Source of the DNA: Pseudomonadota bacterium
GTDB taxonomy: Bacteria > Desulfobacterota > Desulfuromonadia > Geobacterales > Pseudopelobacteraceae
Length of the DNA: 46,937 nt
Reading direction: 5' to 3'
Assembly: GCA_019352135.1 (NCBI GenBank)
Contig: JABBNX010000005.1
Coordinates: 12,727 to 59,663, forward strand
A program made the position numbers and the translations under genes. Numbering within the stretch: the stretch's first letter is position 1; each line of letters opens with the position of its first letter. A model generated the notes under the pieces. The model made no database searches. It was not told the DNA's origin and saw only the letters and a program-made list of their open reading frames with translations. Below are positions 33,317 to 42,682 of this stretch, piece by piece.

Positions 33317-33635
33317 TGACTTTGCGTTTCAGACTTTAACGTCAGTCAGGGTCAATAAACCTACTGTTTGTAGTGGTTTGAATGGCATGGTGTGGGTAGT
33401 AAAATAATTTTGGGGGGAAACTTACCCCTAGTTACCCCGGATGTCAAGGGTGATAAATGAAAGTTGATAAATGAATGTTTTAGGAATCCATTAATGTCAC
33501 AAGAGACTATGCTACGCAACCTGTCTAATAGAGGGGAGCGGGTTTGGTATGACGGCAATTCGAAGGACAATGGTGAGGGCCGAACTGAAAGAATTCAGGC
33601 CACACAACCTCCGCCGTTCATATTTTTGGGTTGGT
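33317..33635. other. Gene-free stretch upstream of the hydrogenase operon
   Basis: About 320 bp without a convincing gene. It holds two direct-repeat pairs: TTACCCC at 33422 and 33432, and TGATAAATGAA at 33451 and 33465. Short open frames here have no ribosome-binding site or family resemblance. The stop of the hybrid kinase gene borders it on the right. Confidence 0.5.
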
Positions 33636-36323
33636 CTACTTCTTCAACCACATATCCAGCTTGGCAAGCAAATCATCCAATATCAGCGGCTTGGGGAGGT
33701 GATCGTTCATCCCCGCAGCAATGCATTGGCCACGATCATCTTTCATCGCATTTCCTGTAAGCGCAATTACCGGGATGTCATGGCATCGTACCGCTGAAGC
33801 AGGATCACGGATGATGGCTGTGGCTTCATAACCATTAATTTTTGGCATCATACAGTCCATCAATACCAATGCATAGTCGTTTTCCCGTAGTGCCCTCAAC
33901 GCTGCTTCACCATCAACAACCACATCAACCAGATAGCCGTAGCTCTTCAACAATCTTGGCACAATAACTTGGGCTGTAGGATCATCCTCAGCCAACAAGA
34001 TACGAAGTCCATTTTCACTGACATTACGTTTAGAGTCTTCTCCCTCCTTGATAGGGAGGTTCAGGGGAGTTACAGTGACACTGCCTGTGGTGCTGGTAAT
34101 GCCAATGTTCACGTCCCGCTCGTCAGTGGAGGGTGCTTTAATTTGTTTTTTCAGCACGGCGGTAAACCAGAAGGTGGAACCCTTGCCTTCGGCACTCTCT
34201 GCGCCGATACTTCCCCCCATCAATGATGCCAACTGTTTGCATATGGCAAGACCCAACCCGGTGCCGCCATATATGCGTGTGGTGGAGCTGTCGACTTGTG
34301 TGAATGGCTCGAATAACGTTTCCAGCTTTTCAGACGCTATGCCGATGCCGCTGTCGCATACCAGAAAACGTAGAGTGACGGAGTGTTCGTCTTCGTTATC
34401 GTTCCGAATTTGAAGATGAACAGAACCTTTGGAGGTGAATTTAATGGCGTTGCCGACAAGGTTGGTGATGATCTGGCGTAGTCGTCCAGCATCACCTGTC
34501 AACGCCGTTGGAACGTCGGTATCAATTGATGACGCAATATCCACTCCTTTTTCGTGTGCTTGGAGCGACATAAGATTGATGATATCAGAGATAACCGGAC
34601 GCAGATCAAAATCGAATGTCTCCAGTTCAAGCTTGGATGCTTCAATTTTCGAGAAGTCGAGGATGTCGTCAAGTAGATGCACCAGATGTAAGCCTGACTG
34701 TTTGGCACCTAAGGCATACTCACGCTGTTCCGGGGTCAGTTTGGTATGTTGAAGCAGATCGATCATGCCGATAACCCCATTCATCGGGGTACGTATCTCA
34801 TGACTCATGGTAGCCAGGAAACGGCTCTTGGCTATGTTGGCCGCTTCGGCCGCAACTTTGGCCTGTTGTAATTCCTCTTCCGCCCGCTTCCGCTCGGTAA
34901 CGTCGCGGAATGACCACACTCGACTCTGTAACAACGAATCTTCTTGCCGTACCGGAGCGGAATACCGTTCCAGCACTTTGCCATCCTTAAAACAAATCGT
35001 GTCAAAACTGTATTCGTTTGAATTGTAGACGCGCTGTACCTCCCTCAGAAAAAGCTCCGGATCGGATAGTTGTTTCATTGCTAAACTAATCAGGGTTTCC
35101 TCGTCGAGGCCGATACTAATCTGGGGGATGTTCCACAATTCAAGAAACTTCTGATTGTAAAAAAGAACTTTTCTTTCTGCATTCACAGCCAATATTCCGT
35201 CTGCAGTTGCATTAAGCGTAGCATTTAAATTGTCGGATATTTCACGCATCGCTTCAGCTGCTTGATATCGCTCTTTATAGAAACCGATGTTCTGCTGACG
35301 CCAGATAAAAGCCAAACCTGCGGCAGCCGCAAGGAGTAAGGATATTACGGATCCGATGATAATAAAAAATTGCTCTTTTACCGATGCGTACGCTTCAGAG
35401 CGGTCAATAGAAGCTACCAGGAACCACGGAGAATCGGGAACTGCACGCAAAGCTGCGATCACCGGCACACCGTTATAGGACGCTCCTTCAACGATCCCGG
35501 TCCGCCCTAAGACCGCCATCGTTGTCGGAATATTGGTCTTACCCAAAGGAGTCCTGAACCTGAGCGCTGCATCTTTTTTTGACCTTAGATTGGCCAGATA
35601 CTCCGTGTCGTTACCTTGACGTCTGACAAGCAGTGTCTCAGCTGTTTTACTGGACGTGGGCCAGTGCAGGATAAAGGGGTAGAGATATTTCTCCGGGTCA
35701 ATCTGCAGAGCAATAACCCCGATTACGTGATTATCGGTCGCTGTCTCGAGGATTGGTATAAGCAGCGTCAGGTAGATCCGCTGATTAACTTCATGCCGGT
35801 AGAAGTCTGCAATCTCTATTCGTCGCGATACTACCACCTCCGCAACCCGCTTCAAGACGGCAACTGAAGCCGGTTGCAGCCCTGCCGGGTATGACATACG
35901 GGTTACACCCTGAGGGTCAAGCAGGCGTACCTGCTCATACTCATAATTCATAGTGTATTTACTTATCCAATTTCGGAGCTGTTGCTCAGCCTGCCAGTCT
36001 TTTGCATTTGTTAAAAAACGCCGTGACAGATCGGAAAAGAGAATATTTTTATACAGAATATTGGCATCCGCAAGGCGCTCGCTTCGCCATTCCTGCAGTT
36101 CAGCCACCTTCAGATCTGCAATAGTTGAAAGCTGGCGCTCTGCCTCAATGCGAGAGCGCTTATAGTAGTCGTGGTAAGTAAAGTAGCCTGCAGCCATTAT
36201 ACCTGCTGATAAAATGATATATAGTGCGACAAAGGTCCGATACCCGTAACGGACTTGTTGCCGACGCTCATGCAGCGGTTCACGAGCGATGTTTTCTTTT
36301 CTCTGGTTAAATTCAGGGTTCAT
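33636..36323 (-). CDS. Hybrid sensor histidine kinase (periplasmic sensor-PAS-HisKA-HATPase-REC)
   Basis: 895 residues from ATG 36323, preceded by GGAGG; an in-frame start 19 codons upstream has no such site. A first membrane helix ([18 protein letters not shown]) is followed by a ~270-residue periplasmic Cache-like region, a second helix ([20 protein letters not shown]), a PAS domain ([20 protein letters not shown]), HisKA with His508 ([13 protein letters not shown]), HATPase ([20 protein letters not shown]) and a C-terminal receiver with Asp823 ([13 protein letters not shown]). It senses an external signal and relays phosphate through its own receiver. No output partner is encoded next to it. 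The upstream side is coding debris. Confidence 0.92.
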   Translation of the reverse strand: MNPEFNQRKENIAREPLHERRQQVRYGYRTFVALYIILSAGIMAAGYFTYHDYYKRSRIEAERQLSTIADLKVAELQEWRSERLADANILYKNILFSDLSRRFLTNAKDWQAEQQLRNWISKYTMNYEYEQVRLLDPQGVTRMSYPAGLQPASVAVLKRVAEVVVSRRIEIADFYRHEVNQRIYLTLLIPILETATDNHVIGVIALQIDPEKYLYPFILHWPTSSKTAETLLVRRQGNDTEYLANLRSKKDAALRFRTPLGKTNIPTTMAVLGRTGIVEGASYNGVPVIAALRAVPDSPWFLVASIDRSEAYASVKEQFFIIIGSVISLLLAAAAGLAFIWRQQNIGFYKERYQAAEAMREISDNLNATLNATADGILAVNAERKVLFYNQKFLELWNIPQISIGLDEETLISLAMKQLSDPELFLREVQRVYNSNEYSFDTICFKDGKVLERYSAPVRQEDSLLQSRVWSFRDVTERKRAEEELQQAKVAAEAANIAKSRFLATMSHEIRTPMNGVIGMIDLLQHTKLTPEQREYALGAKQSGLHLVHLLDDILDFSKIEASKLELETFDFDLRPVISDIINLMSLQAHEKGVDIASSIDTDVPTALTGDAGRLRQIITNLVGNAIKFTSKGSVHLQIRNDNEDEHSVTLRFLVCDSGIGIASEKLETLFEPFTQVDSSTTRIYGGTGLGLAICKQLASLMGGSIGAESAEGKGSTFWFTAVLKKQIKAPSTDERDVNIGITSTTGSVTVTPLNLPIKEGEDSKRNVSENGLRILLAEDDPTAQVIVPRLLKSYGYLVDVVVDGEAALRALRENDYALVLMDCMMPKINGYEATAIIRDPASAVRCHDIPVIALTGNAMKDDRGQCIAAGMNDHLPKPLILDDLLAKLDMWLKK

Positions 36324-36366
36324 AATGAACCTCCATGTGTGCCTAGCATCCAGCCGGAACACAAAA

Positions 36367-36706
36367 TCATCGTAAGTCATCGGAGAGCATCAGGCCCGGT
36401 TTTCCGCCGGCCGCTTTAAAACCCTTCAGCCACTCTAATGCATCAATAAGCTTGCTTCCCAACTGATTCAAACAACGGCGAAGGTTGCCACTTAATAACG
36501 CCCAAGTAGAACTTTATCATAGAAATCTTATTTATCCATAAATGCTGAGACCGCAACCCGCAGCTCTTCGATGTTCCTGGGGAATAGCAGCTTTGTACAT
36601 CGAAAAGGCGAACTCGCCCCAGAGCATCCGTGAGGCGAACGCACCTAAGCGCTTAGGGAACTGGGTGATTGCAGGAGGCTTTTCGATATAGGCTATGATG
36701 ATTTAC
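36367..36706 (-). pseudogene. Minus-strand coding debris upstream of the hybrid kinase
   Basis: Two stretches read like protein but lack starts and are broken by a frameshift and stops. 36528-36706 gives KPPAITQFPKRLGAFASRML, then with a one-base shift IPRNIEELRVAVSAFMDK and TAA. 36367-36500 gives CLNQLGSKLIDALEWLKGFK followed by [10 protein letters not shown] and TGA. I do not recognise the family or families. They may be parts of one decayed gene. Confidence 0.4.
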
Positions 36707-36961
36707 TATGCGTTTGGAGTTTTGAAGAGACCAGAGAGTGTCTGGGTTTATGATGTGTAGTCTGGAGACGTTATGTTGCCACAACTTTCAAAAGGGAGGA
36801 TTGAATTGCCGGTTATGAACATTCACCCCAGGCAATGGTTGCTTCGATTGTCAAGGAAGAAGTTGCCTCTTTCTGCAAGTCTGTTACGGGAACGCTTATT
36901 GGATACGTCAAAACGTTCATCAAAGAATATCTGCAATTGTTGGAATCCACTTTTGGCGGCG
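36707..36961. other. Gene-free stretch downstream of the TetR gene
   Basis: Overlapping plus-strand frames from 36773 and 36835 run into the TetR gene's 3' end, but have no ribosome-binding site and no recognisable domain. I see no terminator or repeat here. Confidence 0.4.
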
Positions 36962-37585
36962 TCACCCCGTCACCCCTACAGCGGCCTTTGCAAGTACCAA
37001 AGCCGCGTCTGCAAGAACGTGCTCAGCCTGCTCGGAGTTCAGTTTTTGTTGACAGCGCAGTCGATCCCAGGCTTCAAAGGAAAGTAATGTATCTAATGCC
37101 TCGATAATGTTACATGCGGCATCTCCAATGTGAGGTGAAACCACTGCCATGAGTGCTGTCCTGAATATCTGTGTTAACGTCTCATTTTGTTTTTGCAGAA
37201 ATGCCGATTGATGCTTGACAAGTTGGCCTGCGTGGCGAAAAGGCGTTATATGCTCAAAAATTCGCGCCCGACGAGCGACCAGCATGCGTAGATCATGCTC
37301 CAGGTCACCTGATGGGGCGGTTGGAAAAGGCATCGACGTGACATCGCGTAGCACGCGCTCACTAATCTTCTGATAAAGAGTCTCAACATCTTCAAACTGC
37401 CGGAAGATAGTCCTTGTCCCAACTCCAGCCCGCTGTGCAATATCTGCAATGCTTGGTGGCAAATGCGTTTCTTTTATGAGGTCAGACAACGCCTGCATAA
37501 TAGCTTCGTGGTTGCGTGTACCTCTGCGTACACGACCATCTTTCATGCCGACTGTCTTCTGATGTTTATCTTGGTTCATAGCCAT
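36962..37585 (-). CDS. TetR-family transcriptional regulator
   Basis: 207 residues from ATG 37585, or 205 from ATG 37579. The helix-turn-helix is at about residues 43-64 (PSIADIAQRAGVGTRTIFRQ), followed by an all-helical ligand domain. No strong ribosome-binding site exists, and the proposed promoter would place the transcript start close to the start codon, so translation may be nearly leaderless. The partial duplicate at 40231 keeps the MNQDK start region in frame, with GTG for ATG and conservative changes, which supports the MNQ start. The operator at 37619-37639 between this gene and the HDOD pseudogene suggests autoregulation (inference). Confidence 0.88.
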   Translation of the reverse strand: MAMNQDKHQKTVGMKDGRVRRGTRNHEAIMQALSDLIKETHLPPSIADIAQRAGVGTRTIFRQFEDVETLYQKISERVLRDVTSMPFPTAPSGDLEHDLRMLVARRARIFEHITPFRHAGQLVKHQSAFLQKQNETLTQIFRTALMAVVSPHIGDAACNIIEALDTLLSFEAWDRLRCQQKLNSEQAEHVLADAALVLAKAAVGVTG

Positions 37586-37590
37586 AATAA

Positions 37591-37646
37591 ACTATAGCAT
37601 GTCAATATCCTCTTGACAAGTGGCATGCCTGTTGCCACTATATAAT
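37591..37646. promoter_or_regulatory. TetR operator at a divergent promoter
   Basis: A dyad AGTGGCA-N7-TGCCACT at 37619-37639 with perfect 7-bp arms. Leftward promoter: TTGTCA (37614-37619), 17 bp, TATAGT (37591-37596). Rightward: TTGACA (37613-37618), with TATAAT at 37641-37646 after a long 22-bp spacer. The dyad overlaps or abuts both, the expected design for TetR repression. The same dyad is kept in the copy at 40324-40344. Confidence 0.65.
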
Positions 37647-37707
37647 TCTAATTACAACTTACTTTTAAGTTAATGCCAATTTTCTTGGTTATGGTCGTTT
37701 GATGGTT

Positions 37708-37737
37708 CAGTCGATACCAAATGAGTATATACGACTG
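37708..37737. promoter_or_regulatory. Second dyad in the TetR divergent region, conserved with a compensating change
   Basis: CAGTCG (37708-37713) pairs with CGACTG (37732-37737) across an 18-bp loop. In the duplicate region the same place reads CAATCGG (40413-40419) and CCGATTG (40435-40441): the third base pair changed from G:C to A:T on both arms. This suggests a maintained operator or RNA hairpin, though one compensating pair is thin evidence. Confidence 0.4.
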
Positions 37738-37784
37738 ATCGTCCTGCTACTCTGAGGCACAGTTGAAATAATACCTAACAATGG

Positions 37785-38444
37785 GTGGACAAACCGACTG
37801 TAATGGAGAAAAAACGCTTTGATGATTCCGGAACACATTTACTCAAGCTGGTGCGATTATTAAACGAGGACGCAGACATAGATATCATCGAACAGACATT
37901 TCGCGGCAGTCCAGGGCTGACATATAAGCTACTGTTGCTTGTCAATTCTGTAGCCACTGGAATTCGGATCAAAGTTAAGAATGTCCGTCATGCCGTGGCT
38001 ACATTGGGGCGACAGCAATTGAAACGCTGGCTGTAATTGGCTTTATTTGCTTCGGATGACGATAACAGTCAGGAAAACCCGTTAGTCGAAATGGCTGCCG
38101 TTCGTGCTGCTTTTATGGAGCAATTGGCCAACCGCATGCCGCAACTGAATGAAAATCAGGATTCTATTGACCAGGCCTTCATGGTCGGTATTCTGTCACT
38201 TCTGGAATCAATCTTTGCCATTTCAATAGATGAAATTATAACCACGCTGTATCTATCTGAAGAAGTAAGAGGCGCCTTGACCACTCGCCAGGGTAACGTC
38301 GGAAAATTGTTGTATCTAGCCGAACTAGTTGAACAAATGGAATATCAGAAAGCTTTACAGGAATCTGAAGCATTAGGCCTGTCAGAGGAAGACGTGCAAA
38401 TCGCCCAGATGAACGCATACAACTGGCGAGATGGAATGTTGTGA
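37785..38444 (+). pseudogene. Truncated EAL-HDOD-type gene (HDOD part only, with in-frame stop)
   Basis: One frame encodes an HDOD domain: KPTVMEKKRFDDSGTHLLKL, GSPGLTYKLLLLVNSVATGI, VRHAVATLGRQQLKRWL, then a TAA at 38034-38036, after which the same frame continues LALFASDDDNSQ through to residue RDGML. The stop fits a CAA-to-TAA change. The opening KPTVME is the joint that normally follows an EAL domain in EAL-HDOD proteins, so the EAL part is missing and the remainder was joined to the TetR-controlled promoter. Expression of the halves is possible but function is doubtful. Confidence 0.75.
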
Positions 38445-38555
38445 CAAGAACTGAGCCGATATTTTAAAATCTTACGTTTAATATACAATCAAAGGCTCCG
38501 CTTGCTCAATTTTATACTGTTGAAATGGCACTGTTTTGATGGATGATTCTTTCTG

Positions 38556-38584
38556 TTGACTACTGGCATGTTTGTTGTAGCCAT
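38556..38584 (+). promoter_or_regulatory. TetR-operator-like site before the REC-kinase gene
   Basis: TTGACTACTGGCATGTTTG followed by TTGTAGCCAT, resembling the TetR dyad (TTGACAAGTGGCATGCCTG then TTGCCACTAT). The palindrome is imperfect (TGGC-N12-GCCA). It lies 27 bp before the gene start at 38611, hinting at a shared regulator. Confidence 0.4.
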
Positions 38585-38610
38585 CAATTTATAACTATAA
38601 GGTAATTTTT

Positions 38611-39732
38611 ATGTTTAAGGGAATCAATATCTTAGCAGTAGACGATGATGAACTGAGTGTTGAAATGCTGGCAGCGATCCTCGAAAGCCGAGGAGCTTTT
38701 TGCACAAAGGCTGCCAACGGCAGAGAAGCGATGGATATTCTTGAAGCAAACCCGGATATCGATATTGTGCTGCTGGATTTACAGATGCCTGTCATGGACG
38801 GCTTTGAGGTGCTTTTGCACTGTAAGAGCAATCTTAAGATCAGCGATAAACCAATCATTGTTATGGCTACGAACCACCATGAAAAACTCAAATCCCTCCA
38901 GCTTGGAGCTGATGATTTTATGAGTAAGCCATATGACTTGGATGAGCTAGAGTTACGTTTAAACAAACTGGTCCAGACCCACTATCTGACACAATCGGCC
39001 AAACAGGCAAAGCGAGAATTCCTTTCAATTGCGAGCCATGAGCTGCGCACCCCGCTGCACCATATCATGGGCCTTGGCGAACTTCTGGATGTCGAGAATC
39101 TTGGTGACGAGCAGCGGGAGCTTGTTGGCCTACTTAAAGATGCGACCGCGAATATGGCAAATACCATCAAAAATATTCTGAACTATTTCCAGTTTGAACT
39201 GGGAGCGGTAAGCGCTTCGGTGGAGCCATTTTCTCTGAGGGTTACCATACAAAATGCGCTTGAGGCACTGATAGCTAGTGCCGATAAAAAGGGCATCAGG
39301 CTTGAGTGCAGCATTGCTGCGGATGTTTCCGATTCCCTTATAGGCCCCTCGTTCTACATCCAAAGAGTCCTTGGTATTCTGCTCGAGAACGCTGTCAAAT
39401 TTTCTTATGATGGTGAGATCCGCATTGTAGTTAAGGAGGAGCCGCTTGGGAGATTTGGCTCCCGGTTCAGCTGCAGTATTAGTGACCATGGAATCGGAAT
39501 ACCTGCAGAATTCCACGGAAAGATTTTTGAGCCATTTACCCAGGTGGACAATTCCAACACCCGAAAATATGGCGGTATCGGGCTTGGTCTGGCGATTGCG
39601 ATGAGGTTGGCAGAACAGATGGGCGGTACCATAACTGTTCAAAACGGCAAAGGGGCGGGCAGCTCTTTTAACTTCACTTTCTATTGTCATTTGGAGGGGG
39701 ACCCTGAAGTGGCGCAGTCACAATGCTTATAA
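38611..39732 (+). CDS. Response regulator-histidine kinase fusion (REC-HisKA-HATPase)
   Basis: 373 residues, soluble. An N-terminal receiver has Asp56 (DIVLLDLQMPVMDG), Thr87 and Lys106 (MSKPYDL). A HisKA domain with His143 (LSIASHELRTPLHH) and an HATPase with NAVKFSYDG, DHGIGIPAEFHGKIFEPF and GGIGLGLAIAMRLAEQMG complete it. There is no membrane segment, so it must receive phosphate or signal from another protein through its receiver, a mid-relay design common in Geobacter. The operator-like sequence upstream ties it tentatively to the TetR. Confidence 0.92.
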   Translation: MFKGINILAVDDDELSVEMLAAILESRGAFCTKAANGREAMDILEANPDIDIVLLDLQMPVMDGFEVLLHCKSNLKISDKPIIVMATNHHEKLKSLQLGADDFMSKPYDLDELELRLNKLVQTHYLTQSAKQAKREFLSIASHELRTPLHHIMGLGELLDVENLGDEQRELVGLLKDATANMANTIKNILNYFQFELGAVSASVEPFSLRVTIQNALEALIASADKKGIRLECSIAADVSDSLIGPSFYIQRVLGILLENAVKFSYDGEIRIVVKEEPLGRFGSRFSCSISDHGIGIPAEFHGKIFEPFTQVDNSNTRKYGGIGLGLAIAMRLAEQMGGTITVQNGKGAGSSFNFTFYCHLEGDPEVAQSQCL

Positions 39733-39846
39733 TATTAAGCTGACAACAGGTTAGAGGTGATTGGTTGTTGGACTGTAGCATAAAGTACTATGCTTTACAT
39801 TTTGGCGGGAACTCCACTCCATGTGCCAACAAAAAAAAGGGGAACA

Positions 39847-40084
39847 ATGAATATTAAAACCAGAAAAGTAATCATTTTATTAGTAGGCTACGTGCCGTAA
39901 CATTTTCGGGGTACTCGGTTTGGCCGGTATGAAATCGGCGGATGTCTCTATGGAGTACTGTTCAAGGAGAATCTGACTAATAGTACACAAAACAGTCAGA
40001 TCATGTTGGCTTATGCGTGATAACAAATTCAACTGTTGCTGGCCCTTCAGCAACACCTGGAAAACCCGGGTGTTGTTAAATCTC
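39847..40084 (+). pseudogene. Fossil of a methyl-accepting chemotaxis protein (5' end)
   Basis: A good ribosome-binding site (AAGGGGAAC) precedes ATG 39847. The first 17 codons (MNIKTRKVIILLVGYV region) form a membrane helix, then TAA. Shifted frames continue the same protein: GLAGMKSADVSMEY, then KENLTNSTQNSQIMLAYA, then QIQLLLALQQHLENPG, the typical helical-bundle sensor of chemoreceptors. At least three frameshifts or stops are needed to join them. Homology ends near 40084, where a palindromic element begins; the rest of the receptor is absent. Confidence 0.75.
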
Positions 40085-40225
40085 TCCGGGTTATATTCCC
40101 CGCCCCTCGGGGCGAGATACCCGCGTCTTTCAGACCCTTGATGGGTTTGAAGGACTCATATAGCAATGCAGCAACCTTCTGGACTGCTGCTCATACCCCG
40201 TTGCTTGCGGCGGGGTAGTTGATTT
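40085..40225. mobile_element. Palindromic non-coding element, IS200/IS605-end-like
   Basis: About 140 bp with GC-rich hairpins at both ends. Left: CGCCCC-TC-GGGGCG at 40118-40131, nested within outer arms CGGGT and ACCCG. Right: ACCCCG-N10-CGGGGT, followed by AGTTGATT. A central GCAGCA-N11-TGCTGC hairpin also occurs. Paired end hairpins without inverted termini and a tail like AGTTGA resemble IS200/IS605 ends, so this may be a non-autonomous derivative. No transposase or TnpB is encoded. It abuts the chemoreceptor fossil and the TetR-region duplicate, so it may have taken part in those rearrangements. Confidence 0.5.
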
Positions 40226-40230
40226 GCACA

Positions 40231-40463
40231 ACCATTTTTCATGCCGATTGTCTTCTGCTGTTTATCTTGGTTCACAAACACAATTTTAGCATGTCAATCA
40301 CCTCTGTCAATCTCCTCTTGACAAGTGGCATGCCTATTGCCACTATGTGATGCTAATTGCAATTTATTATGAAGTTAATATCAACGTCCCTGAACATGGT
40401 CGTTTGATGGCTCAATCGGCATCAATTGAGTATTCCGATTGGTCGTTCTGTTGCACCGCTGAA
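40231..40463. repeat. Diverged duplicate of the TetR 5' end and promoter region
   Basis: This stretch matches 37535-37757 along most of its length. It holds the first codons of TetR on the minus strand (GTG for ATG, then NQDK), the operator dyad AGTGGCA-N7-TGCCACT (40324-40344), TTGACA (40318-40323) and the second dyad. An extra 13 bp (a repeated GTCAATC block near 40295-40312) breaks the leftward promoter spacing. The TetR body itself is not copied. The duplicate now sits before the truncated kinase gene at 40506. Confidence 0.8.
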
Positions 40464-40505
40464 TTAGCATAACAACCAACGTATGGATAGCCATGAATTA
40501 ATCGG

Positions 40506-42669
40506 ATGAATTGGATTTGCCCTATGGATTATGCAAAGACACCTCTCCTGAGCCAATGGGGTGAGCTCTATGTACCGCACGAGTCTGATATTGACGGGAT
40601 CCGGGATCTTCAGGGCAAAACGGTAGCCGTAATGAAGGGGGACTTTAATGCTGCAGGTCTCATGGATCTGGCCCAAAAAATCGGCGTCAGTTGCCGGTAT
40701 GTAGAAGTTCCCGGCTTTGAAGAGGTATTTAAGGATGTAGCAGAAAAAAAATTCGATGCCGGCGTAGTTAGCAACGTCTTTGGCGTGCCGAAGCAGCATG
40801 AATATCGCCTTCGCCCCACCGGTATCGTGTTCAGCCCGTTTGATGTTTTCTTTACTGTTGCGAAGGGAAAGAATCAGGATCTGCTGGCACTCCTGGACGG
40901 TTATCTGGACAAATGGCGACACCAGAAGGATTCGGTCTACAACAGCACTCGCCAGAAATGGTCTCACGGCAGCAACGGTACACTGAATGTCATTCCGCGC
41001 TGGGTGATAACGTCAACCGTTGTGCTTGCCGCGCTGGGTGCTTGGCGCCCTTGTCTTTATCCTGCTGCTCAAGAGACAGGTGCGCCGCGCCACGGAGGAT
41101 ATCAGGCAACAGGAAGAAGGTTTGCGGAAAAGTTCGGCAATGGTTAAGCTTTTGCTGGATTCCACGGCAGAGGCAATCTATGGTCTGGACACTGACGGTA
41201 ATTGTACCTTTTGCAATGCCGCCTGCCTCAGGATGTTGGGGTACGAACAGCCGGAGCAATTGCTGGGCAGAAACATCCATGAACTTATTCATCACACTCA
41301 TGGCGACGGCACATCGTCTGAAGTCGGCGAGTGCCTCATTGCAGCGGCTTTGCGCCAGGGTGAGGAGATACACGCGGATGACGAGGTGCTGTGGCGGGCT
41401 GATGGCACCAGTTTTGCGTCTGAATACTGGGCGCATCCCGTGCGCCGGGATGGGAAGATCATCGGGTCGGTTGTGACGTTTCTGGATATCACTGAACGGA
41501 AGCGGATGGAAGAGGCCCAGAACTTCATCTTTCAGTGCGGGCTCCGCTATGCCGGAGAAGATTTTTTCGAGTCGTTGGCAATGTTCCTGGCTCAGAGCCT
41601 TGACATGGACTATGTATGTATTGACAGCCTTCATGGCGACGGTCTGAACGCACAGACAGTGGCGATCTATTATGATGGCAAGTTTGAGGACAATGTGCAG
41701 TATGCCCTCAAAGACACACCCTGCGGTGATGTGGTTGGAAATACTATCTGCTGTTTTCAGCAGGGCGTCCGTAATTTGTTCCCTCAGGACACGGCGCTTC
41801 AGGAAATGCTGGCCGAAAGCTATGTTGGTACCACCTTGTGGAGTTTTGACGGGAAACCGATCGGCCTGATCGCGGTTATCGGGCGACAAACATTAAAAGA
41901 CCCCCGTCAGGCTGAAGCTGTGCTGAAACTGGTATCGGTGCGTGCGGCCGGTGAACTGGAACGCAAGCAGGCGGAAAAAAAACTTCAGGATAAAAACAGA
42001 GAGTTGGAGCGTTTCACCTACACCGTTTCACACGATCTGAAGAGTCCGCTGATAACTATCCAGAGTTATGCCGGTATGATCAGACAGGATATGGAGACCG
42101 GAAATCACGAACGTGCCAAGGGTGACATAAAGAGGATTGAGGATGCGGCCGAAAAGATGACTAATCTTCTCAACGACCTCCTGGAGCTTTCCCGCATCGG
42201 CAAGCAGATGAACCCAACGTCTTTGGTTGATATGAGACTCCTGGTAACCAATGTCCTGTCCCAGTTGGTCGGGCCTCTCAAGCAGCGACTGGTGGAGGTT
42301 GTGGTGCAACCAGACCTTCCTGCTGTTTACGGCGATCATCGCCGCATTGCCGAGGCGTTGCAGAACCTGGTGGAAAACGCCGTAAAATATATGGGCGATC
42401 AACCTGTGCCACGTGTTGAGATCGGCTGCCGACAAAACGATACCGAGGTGGTGTTTTTTGTCGGTGATAACGGCCAAGGCATTGACCTGCGCCACCACGA
42501 AGATATCTTTGGCCTGTTCAACAAGTTGGATGCCAAAAGCGAAGGTACAGGTGTCGGTCTGACGCTGGTAAAACGGATCATAGAACTGCATGGCGGCAGG
42601 GTCTGGGTTGAGTCGGAAGGGGGCGGGATGGGGAGCAGGTTCTGCTTTACGTTACCATTGCATGCCTGA
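40506..42669 (+). pseudogene. Frameshifted and 5'-truncated sensor kinase (SBP_bac_3-TM-PAS-GAF-HisKA-HATPase)
   Basis: The first part (40506 to about 41040) encodes the second half of a periplasmic solute-binding domain (GKTVAVMKGDFNAAGLMD; FDVFFTVAKGKNQDLLALLD) and the start of a membrane helix (RWVITSTVVLAALG). The helix continues in another frame (VLGALVFILLLKRQVRRATE), so a frameshift lies near 41035-41045. The second frame then has PAS (DSTAEAIYGLDTDGNCTFCN), a GAF-like region, HisKA (FTYTVSHDLKSPLITI) and HATPase (GTGVGLTLVKRIIELHGG). The N-terminal half of the binding domain is missing where the TetR-region duplicate joins. The kinase part might still be expressed. Confidence 0.8.
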
Positions 42670-42682
42670 AAGGGAGTGATGA

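Noticed and set aside
33206-33420. Sigma-54 or sigma-28 promoter before cheW
   Set aside because: TGGCATGGTGTGG near 33390 lacks the GC at the -12 position and faces the wrong way; no GCCGATAA-type box is present.
33464-33797. Plus-strand open frames next to the hybrid kinase 3' end
   Set aside because: They overlap the kinase C-terminus in antisense, with no ribosome-binding site and no recognisable domain.
36773-37107. Two overlapping plus-strand open frames antisense to the TetR 3' end
   Set aside because: No ribosome-binding site or family resemblance, and most of their length is a shadow of the TetR gene.
40036-40218. Apparent 60-codon gene starting MLALQQHLENP
   Set aside because: Its first part is the tail of the chemoreceptor fossil and the rest runs through palindromic non-coding DNA.
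40085-40225. CRISPR-like repeat
   Set aside because: The hairpins are not direct repeats at regular spacing and no spacers or cas genes are present.
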